Below are positions 58,441-64,000 of a stretch of DNA of 64,000 bases, in pieces. The number at the start of each line of letters is the position of its first letter. Position 1 is the stretch's first letter. A program made the position numbers and the translations under genes. Under the pieces are notes generated by a model. It had not been told where the DNA came from and made no database searches. It saw nothing but the letters and a program-made list of their open reading frames with translations. The stretch spans positions 81,798,628 through 81,862,627 of the forward strand of contig CM067371.1 in NCBI GenBank assembly GCA_034401795.1, read 5' to 3'. Source of the DNA: Chaetoderma sp. LZ-2023a. Taxonomy: Eukaryota; Mollusca; Caudofoveata; Chaetodermatida; Chaetodermatidae.

Positions 58441-59501
58441 CAGGAAGAAAAAGTGGCATCCGAAACATTACGCGTCTTTTGGTGGGAAAGAAAAGCTATA
58501 TAATGCGTTCAAAGGTAAAATACCTCGCAACTACATCGACAAATGGTTAAAACACCAAGAGTATATACCCTACACAGACCGTGGAGAACAAAGTTTGACA
58601 GGCAAAAAATAAGAGTTTCAGCCGTTGATGAGCTATGGCAAGCAGATCTATGCTCGATGGGTATGCTGGCAAAAGAGAACAACAATGTGTTATATTTGCT
58701 ATGCGTTGTTGATGCCCTTTCAAAATATGCATGGGTGGAATGCCTGGTTAGTAAGACGTTGTCAGCAGTCAAGAAAGGGGTAGAAACAATATTGGAGCAT
58801 ACTGAGCATCGCCCACATGCTATTCAAACAGACAAAGGGGGCGAGTTCGTAAACCATGAAATGAAAAAATATTTGAAAAATAATCGAATACATTTCTACA
58901 CTTCTCAAAATGAAATTAAAGCGGCAATGGTAGAGCGTTTTCAACACACACTGAATGGTCGAATATACAGATACATGATGCATAAAAATACACAAAAGTA
59001 TATCGATGTATTACCTAGTTTAGTCACAGCATACAATAACACCACACATTCCAGTACGTGCATGGCTCCTTCCGAAGTCGACCATAGTACAGAGTTAATC
59101 GCGTGGAGAAACATATATGGAAAGAAGACGAAGAAACGTTCCAAATCTAAAAACAGCCCTACTCAAGGTGACCATGTTAGAATATCACAAGCAAAAATGC
59201 CATTTGAAAACGCATATCACGGGCAATGGAGTCGCGAATTGTTTAAGGTGTGTGAGGTGCTTACAGACAAATATCCATACTTATAAAAATTATAAGACTA
59301 TGGAGGTGACCCGATTATTGGTACTTTTTATCATGATGAATACAGCAAGTGATAGAAGAAAATGATAAAGAGTATGCCATGGAAAAAATACTTAAAGGTA
59401 GAAAAAATAAAAAGGGACAACGAGAGTATCTGGCAAAGTGGCTCGGTTACCCGGTTAAGTTTAACACGTGGGTTAATGAACTAAGTACTATACATCATTG
59501 A
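58441..59501 (+). pseudogene. INT: Retrovirus-like integrase with C-terminal chromodomain
   Basis: Inserts the element, making 6-bp duplications. The N-terminal part (KKWHPKHYASFGGKEKLYNA) is in one frame to about 58560. The catalytic core is in the next (58543-59286), with Asp35 (WQADL), Asp97 (QTDKGGEF) and Glu131 (MVERF) forming the DDE triad; the D-to-E distance is 34. Two in-frame TAA codons (59284 and 59293) precede GTFYHDEY, and a frameshift near 59348 precedes a chromodomain (EYAMEKILKGRKN, YLAKWLGYPVKFNTWV) ending at TGA 59501. The catalytic triad is preserved, but the gene has at least two frameshifts and two stops. The chromodomain suggests targeting to modified histones. Confidence 0.88.
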
Positions 59502-59515
59502 CAATGGATGAATAA

Positions 59516-59758
59516 ATGGAGAGAAGATCGGATCAGAGCATGTGGCGAATGATGGGTTTGCGAGTACCAAAAGAAGAAATAGTATACCTAGCTCAAATTA
59601 TAATAATTTATTTCTTAATCATTACATGTATCGTGAATCTGAGTATACAAAATGGGCAATCAGGCATATGGATATCACTTGTGGGTGGATGTCTAGGGTA
59701 TATATTGCCTAGTCTGTGCATAAAGACATCCATACATCATTCAACTCAGAATGAATGA
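59516..59758 (+). CDS. Two-span membrane protein conserved in Polintons
   Basis: 80 residues, intact: an N-terminal charged segment, then spans at about 22-44 (IVYLAQIIIIYFLIITCIVN) and 51-69 (IWISLVGGCLGYILPSLCI), joined by an NGQSG turn. I associate the 'I-V-Y-x-A-Q' and 'LGYxLP' pattern with a small membrane protein between integrase and capsid genes. Its stop overlaps the next gene's ATG. Possibly a virion membrane or egress factor; not known. Confidence 0.65.
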   Translation: MERRSDQSMWRMMGLRVPKEEIVYLAQIIIIYFLIITCIVNLSIQNGQSGIWISLVGGCLGYILPSLCIKTSIHHSTQNE

Positions 59759-60752
59759 GGATCAGTTTTACATAATGCTTCCGAGCAAAAGTAGTACCCA
59801 GTTCTTTCCAGACAATAAGATATCAGAGTATCGAACATGTCTGCAAACTCCATTAACATTAGATGGCGAATGGGAAGTGGGCCTCTCGAGTGTGCTATAT
59901 CCGAGGAGTTGCCTTACTATTGCGGAGGAAAGTTTTGTACAAATATATGCATTTACTAAGAAGAAGATAAAGAAGAAGAATAAGAAAGATAGCGATGCGC
60001 CAGAAGAAATTAGCAAAGATGTTGCCAGCATGTCAGAAATAGAAAAGACAATGGCTTTTCCACTAGTTTTAAAAGATGGTTTCAGTAATCCACGTCCTGC
60101 CAAACGGGGAAAACAGTCACGAAATGCTCGGGGAAAAGATGCGCAAAATGATAAAACAAATAATGATGGTAAAAAACGTTCATGTAGAAGCGAAAATTAC
60201 TATTATGTGCAAACAGAAGCTCCATTTATCAATGTGCTGAAAGGGTACTATGCCGTAAAAATATGGTATCTAAATGGCCAAACAGAGAGCAAGACAAGAT
60301 TTAGACACAAAAAAATATTTTTCAATTTTTACTTGCATCGTGCGAATCTAGTTTCTCTCACAGTTAAAGATAATTATGCTATACGTTTAGGTGGAGATGT
60401 AGCAAATTTAATCAGATTCGAATGAGCAAAAATACATATGGGACCTATAGACTTTAAAGAATCATTTCGTTCGAATCGTGAGGGTGGTCCTATGACCGTG
60501 TATAAATACTGCAACGTAGTCTCATACAGCATGGTAGGTGACACTTCCGCACCGCTACTCAGAGTGATACCCATTTCTAGTACAGATGGAGGAAAAGATA
60601 TATGTCAGTGGAAGTTTCCTGATATTCAATACCGTACTGTGTCAAAGAACTACATCGATACTATTGGACTACTTATAACAGATAGAACTGGCGCCAATGT
60701 CCCATTCTAGGACGGAGCATCGCCGAGTGTACTCTGTTTGCATTTCAGATGA
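59751..60752 (+). pseudogene. Penton-like minor capsid protein
   Basis: Forms capsid vertices in the Polinton model. The N-terminus FYIMLPSKSSTQFFPDNKIS and GEWEVGLSSVLYPRS are characteristic. A Lys-rich insert at about 70-80 is followed by an unusually long charged linker (residues 80-145). The C-terminal part (YKYCNVVSYSMVGDTSAPLL, LRVIPISS, NYIDTIGLLITDRTG, ending LCLHFR) completes the double beta pattern. TGA at 60423-60425 and TAG at 60708-60710 interrupt a single frame of 333 codons. The terminal TGA overlaps the next ATG. Two substitutions suffice to explain the damage. Confidence 0.8.
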
Positions 60753-61233
60753 TGATGACAATGATAATGGGAGGGACGATAAGAGGGACGATTAGAGGAA
60801 GAACGAACACACCGGCGCTGGCTCGTTACTATGCAACTCAAGCGGGTCATGGACGTATTCCAGTTTTTGTAGGCGCACGATACCAATCAGGACATGGACT
60901 CGGTAATATCGTAGGTGGTCTATTACGTTCAGCAATACCTTTCGCAAAAAATGTGGCTAAATCTGTAGGTAAACAAGCTCTTAGTGCTGGAATCGGACTA
61001 GCTGAGGACGTGATGGCTGAAAAAATGTTAAAACAGCATTAAAATTGAGAGCACATGGTGTTGCCAGGTCTTTGATACCGGAAGCTGTAACAGCAGTGCG
61101 TGGTGGTTTAAGACCACCTCAACCTAAACGTAAAAAGAGGAATAATACAGGTAATGCTCAGTCAATGTGTGCGACACCGAAGAGGAAGGGTCGCAATAGA
61201 TGGCAGAGAAAACAACCTGATATCTTTAATTAA
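60749..61233 (+). pseudogene. Gly-rich amphipathic, basic-tailed virion-type protein
   Basis: Begins with a Met/Gly/Arg-rich stretch; then GHGRIPVFVGARYQSGHGLG and GGLLRSAIPFAKNVAKSVGK, an amphipathic segment like adenovirus core/lytic minor proteins and a recurrent Polinton protein. After a frame change near 61033 it continues as basic sequence (PPQPKRKKR, TPKRKGRNRW) ending PDIFN at 61233. One frameshift breaks a ~160-codon gene. It lies between penton and major capsid, the usual place. Membrane-lytic or DNA-condensing role is inferred. Confidence 0.7.
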
Positions 61234-61295
61234 CAATCAACATGGAACTTAAACAGATCTGCGAGTGCTCGAAGAGCGAATTAGACATTTTTTAG

Positions 61296-62495
61296 ATGCA
61301 TCCCATAGTGACGACATTGGAGTCTGCAAAATGGGAACAGTTTCAGCCTGTATCTAGTTTATCAGATAGTGGACCGATCGAGTTTTACGTCAGTGGGTCT
61401 GCTGATAGATATTTTGATCTTACGCAATCTTATCTTTCGATTAAAGTTAAGCTAGTAAAGCTAGATCGAAATGGTGATGACCTGATAGTGACTGCGAATA
61501 ATCTTTTGCATACGATGTTCTCACAAGTGGGTGGTTTTTTTAATGGAAAGCGTGTCAGTGACTCGAACGAAAATTATGCTTACCGCTCGTACATCGAGAC
61601 GTTACTAAATTATGGCAGCGATGCCACATCCTCGCATCTACAACTTGCTGGATGGAAAATAGATGATGCCGGCGAATTTGATAATATCGCCGATTCTAAC
61701 TTAGGATTTCAAGCACGTAGAAGAATGATGGCGCAGAGTAAAACAGTGCAATTAATAGTCCGCATACACACCAATATATTCCTGCTCAGTTCCGTTGATT
61801 TAAGAGTATGCCTACAGAGGAGTAAAGATGAGTTCGCCATTATGGCCGCGGAAGGAGTGAGGCCTAAATTGAAAATAATGTTGGCTAACTTTTTTGTACG
61901 CAAAGTTATCCCATCAGCAGATCTGCTAGTGGCGCACACCATTACTCTGAGACAGGCAAGTGCAAAATATCCTCTTCGCAGGGTAGTGTGTAAGACTTTT
62001 ACAGCACCTAGCGGTGTTATGAGTATCAATAGAGATAATATATTTATTGGTCAGCTACTTACTAGAGTATTATTCACTTTTGTACCTAATGATGTATATA
62101 ATGGTGTGGTACATAAAAATCTGTTCAAGTTTGATAACAATAACACTACCTACGCTATGTTATATAAATGGAGAAGAGGTTACAACATCGCCAATATGTC
62201 CTTCGTTTAGCAACGACATTTACTCGGATGCTTATTTCTCACTATTCAGTGGTACTGGGGTGTTATTCAAAGACCGTGGCTACCTGATAAGTAAGACTCA
62301 GTTCAGACATGGAATCACATTGTTTGCATGGGGTTTTATGCCAGATCTAGCTGATTCAGAGCATCACTACCCTACACGCACTGGTTCGCTAAGAGTGGTC
62401 TTCATTTTGCTCAAGCACTTGCCGCTACAACCAATGTAATTTGCTATGCTGAATTTGATAATACGATAGAAATTGGATCAGACTTTAACATATAA
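61296..62495 (+). pseudogene. MCP: Major capsid protein (double jelly-roll, F54H12.2-like)
   Basis: Main shell protein. In order: ESAKWEQFQPVSSLSDSGPI, FYVSGSADRYFDL, NLLHTMFSQVGGFFNGKRVS, YRSYIETLLNYG, RRRMMAQSKTVQLIVRIHT, LLSSVDLRV, FFVRKVIPSADLL, KYPLRRVVCKTF. This is the conserved path of the protein often annotated as uncharacterised F54H12.2-like. The first frame stops at 62210. The matching sequence continues in another frame from about 62155 (INGEEV, YFSLFSGTG, ITLFAWGFMPDLA), and in a third from about 62395 (FAQALAATTNVICYAEFDN) to TAA 62495. Two frameshifts in the last quarter of a ~400-codon gene. Confidence 0.88.
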
Positions 62496-62511
62496 CAGAT
62501 TATTAACAAAT

Positions 62512-62922
62512 ATGTTGAATACATTTGAAATAGAGGATCTATTATTTGGCAACAATAAAATGCGTGAACACTTTCTCGGTGTTTTTCCAATTGACAATGT
62601 ACCCACACATATTAAACATCTCCCGGCCTCATTAGTAATAAACACGCATCCCAGTAATAAATCCAGACAACATTGGGTGGCAGTTTATTACAGTAGAAAT
62701 GGAAATGGTGAATACTTTGATCCTTATGGAAGACGCCCTTCTGATGGAAAAATGATATCAAATGTACAAAATGGACACTGTGCGTGTGTTTATTATTACA
62801 ACAATGTATGTGTTCAACCAGCTGTGATGACAACTTGTGGATATTATTGCGTATATTTCTTATACCATCGTTCGAGAGGTGTACAAATGAAACACATATT
62901 ATGGGCACTAAGAAACATCTGA
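62512..62922 (+). CDS. PRO: Adenain-like cysteine maturation protease
   Basis: Cleaves capsid precursors during maturation (peptidase C5-like). From ATG 62512 it is 136 residues, intact. Catalytic His54 (QHWVA), Asp70 (FDPYG), oxyanion Gln102 (VCVQP) and nucleophile Cys109 (TTCGYYC) are in the adenovirus-protease order. The 39 bases upstream are also open in this frame, but the first codon there is TTG; ATG 62512 is preferred. It lies directly after the major capsid gene and is followed by AATAAA at 62937. A functional protein is possible. Confidence 0.92.
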   Translation: MLNTFEIEDLLFGNNKMREHFLGVFPIDNVPTHIKHLPASLVINTHPSNKSRQHWVAVYYSRNGNGEYFDPYGRRPSDGKMISNVQNGHCACVYYYNNVCVQPAVMTTCGYYCVYFLYHRSRGVQMKHILWALRNI

Positions 62923-62936
62923 TGCGCAGGCTTATG

Positions 62937-62942
62937 AATAAA
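62937..62942 (+). terminator. Polyadenylation signal after the protease
   Basis: AATAAA 15 bases after the protease stop; likely the 3' end of the capsid-protease transcripts. Confidence 0.5.
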
Positions 62943-63467
62943 CAGAAAAAATGATCATATTTAATGTATAATTATTTATGTACTATGTTTTCTTTTTTAA
63001 TTATCGTGAATAGATATCGCTAATATTTATCATAAGAAAAATGCACGTGTCAATAAAAAATACATTTATTTTGTAAAAATATGTTATTATTTCTTTGTGT
63101 TCCCTTCTCACCCCTCACCCATCCATCCCCAATTATCGCTATTTTGATTTAAAAAATTAATGGTACACTAGGCACGCGAGGCGTACCACAATGATCCAAA
63201 GATCCATAATTAATCGTATTCACATCGTGACAATGACAAAATGCAGACATATTTGAATACAGAGGAAACCATATGACGTGCTCTGTAATTGAACCCTGCA
63301 TATCAATTCCAGTTTTCTATAAAAAAAAATGTCATTCAAACATGGTGCAATAGTAATGTTTTGTAAACCAATGATGTTAATTTTAAGCGGTGGAGAGAAA
63401 ACATGTGACCGAAATAAGGGTGTGTTCAGATTGGAAAGATAGTTTTACTGACCGCTCATATTTTAGC
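62943..63467. other. AT-rich intergenic region
   Basis: A second AATAAA at about 63051; no gene recognised. Confidence 0.5.
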
Positions 63468-63475
63468 TATAAAAG
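63468..63475 (+). promoter_or_regulatory. TATA box of the last gene
   Basis: TATAAAAG, 67 bp before ATG 63535; the start site would lie near 63495-63500. Confidence 0.5.
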
Positions 63476-63534
63476 TGAAATGCGAGCGACTAGTAAGGCA
63501 TACAACTTTTTTTTAACTTAACAAAACATGTAAA

Positions 63535-63801
63535 ATGGAATCTCAATTATGCGATCGATGGAGAATGATAGGTTCTATGCCTATTAATTGACGTTGCATC
63601 GAATGGAACCAATATAAAGAGGTTCCAGTACAGCAACCATTTGCAATGTCATTGCGTGAAATCCGTAACCGCTGGAGTGATTATCTAGCGGACCCGGACG
63701 AGCGCAATTATAACAAATGGTTTCATGCGAAGTACCAACTTCGTAATGATTGTTGTATGTGTATGTGGTGCAAACAAAACAGAAGTTATCGTTTGCATTA
63801 A
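63535..63801 (+). pseudogene. Small Trp/Cys-rich protein, one in-frame TGA
   Basis: The frame starts MESQLCDRWRMIGSMPIN, then TGA (63589-63591), and continues as CIEWNQYKEVPV, MSLREIRNRWSDYLADPDER, CCMCMWCKQN to TAA 63801 (88 codons). Two Cys groups (C6/C21 and the CCMCMWC cluster) could bind metal. It has its own TATA box. TGA before Cys may derive from CGA. I do not recognise the family; perhaps an element-specific early or regulatory gene near the right end. Confidence 0.5.
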
Positions 63802-64000
63802 TTGATATAAAAATATTTATGTTAGCAAAAAAAAAAAAAAAGGCCTCTTTTTTAAGGGGTGACCAAAAACCAAAATTATGTTACATACACCCACACACAA
63901 ACGGGTGCATAACAAAAACCTGCACACACGCATACACAACGTACATGCATAGGGGCCAGGGAACATGGGTGATAAGGGGCAACCATGTAGCATCACGCAT
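63802..64000. other. Window end, A-run and CA-rich sequence
   Basis: A 16-A run at 63826-63841, then CA-rich sequence (ACACACGCATACACA). No inverted copy of the left terminus is visible. Confidence 0.5.

Larger units (their letters stand above)
48470..64000 (+). mobile_element. Polinton/Maverick (adintovirus-like) element, right end not seen
   Basis: All hallmark genes occur on one strand: protein-primed family B polymerase, FtsK/HerA-type packaging ATPase, retrovirus-like integrase with chromodomain, penton-like and F54H12.2-like capsid proteins and adenain-like protease. The left end (from about 48470, GTAGTATAGTGGG) is homologous to the TIRs of the 28075-33657 element. The last gene ends at 63801. 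No matching inverted terminus is present before 64000, so the right TIR is outside, diverged or lost. At least ten genes are broken by stops or frameshifts, so the copy is probably inactive. Confidence 0.92.

Noticed and set aside
62473..62511. Protease start at TTG 62473
   Set aside because: A eukaryotic gene would normally use ATG; 62512 keeps all catalytic residues, and the upstream bases are the end of the capsid gene in another frame.

Overview
The window is eukaryotic, intron-poor and repeat-laden nuclear DNA, most likely from a marine invertebrate and probably a mollusc. Three things suggest this: an intact intronless rhodopsin-like GPCR; a bivalve-style dispersed repeat ending in a G-rich tail plus ACGAATAA; and several transposon protein families typical of mollusc, cnidarian and other invertebrate genomes. 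No operons, bacterial signals, rRNA or convincing tRNA genes were seen. Apart from the GPCR, nearly every recognisable coding segment belongs to a mobile or virus-like element, and most are broken.

Layout. (1) 1521-7832 is a giant imperfect palindrome: two 2.7-kb arms around a 0.93-kb centre. Each arm carries the same compact cassette of four or five unrecognised genes, GC-richer than its surroundings, with different breaks in the two arms. (2) 9134-18003 is an 8.87-kb DNA element with ~590-bp terminal inverted repeats (TIRs) and a long minus-strand pseudogene of a widespread invertebrate transposon family with EADT, DTDV and HALTGCD motifs. (3) 18520-19143 is a dispersed repeat, and 19157-20320 is the GPCR (minus strand). 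(4) 20.4-28 kb is repeats and unassigned DNA, including a 393-bp tandem duplication. (5) 28075-33657 is a 5.58-kb element with ~570-bp TIRs beginning AG and a perfect 6-bp target duplication (TGCATG). It has no Polinton core genes, but its TIRs resemble the left end of the Polinton at 48.5 kb, and it carries a C2H2 zinc-finger gene and minisatellites. (6) 38.05-41.2 kb holds a second fragment of the EADT family between short inverted repeats. (7) 43.5-45.2 kb holds SINE-like repeats and a long hairpin. (8) 45557-47394 is a decayed hAT-like (ZMYM1/DUF4371) transposase. (9) 48470 to at least 63801 is a Polinton/Maverick (adintovirus-like) element with all genes on the plus strand: protein-primed DNA polymerase B, a small acidic ORF, a PC4-like protein, a Cys-rich protein, packaging ATPase, small hydrophobic protein, a conserved unknown, a retrovirus-like integrase with C-terminal chromodomain, a membrane protein, penton-like minor capsid, a basic hydrophobic virion-type protein, major capsid, adenain-like protease and a small Zn-type protein.

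In the Polinton, polymerase B and integrase would replicate and insert the genome. The ATPase, capsid proteins and protease would form and mature a particle. The PC4-like protein is a candidate single-stranded-DNA-binding or transcription factor. Only the ATPase, protease, membrane protein and Cys-rich ORFs are uninterrupted; the rest have frameshifts or in-frame stops, so this copy is probably dead. The right TIR is not seen before the window ends. Assignments rest on reading motifs by eye; no database search was possible.
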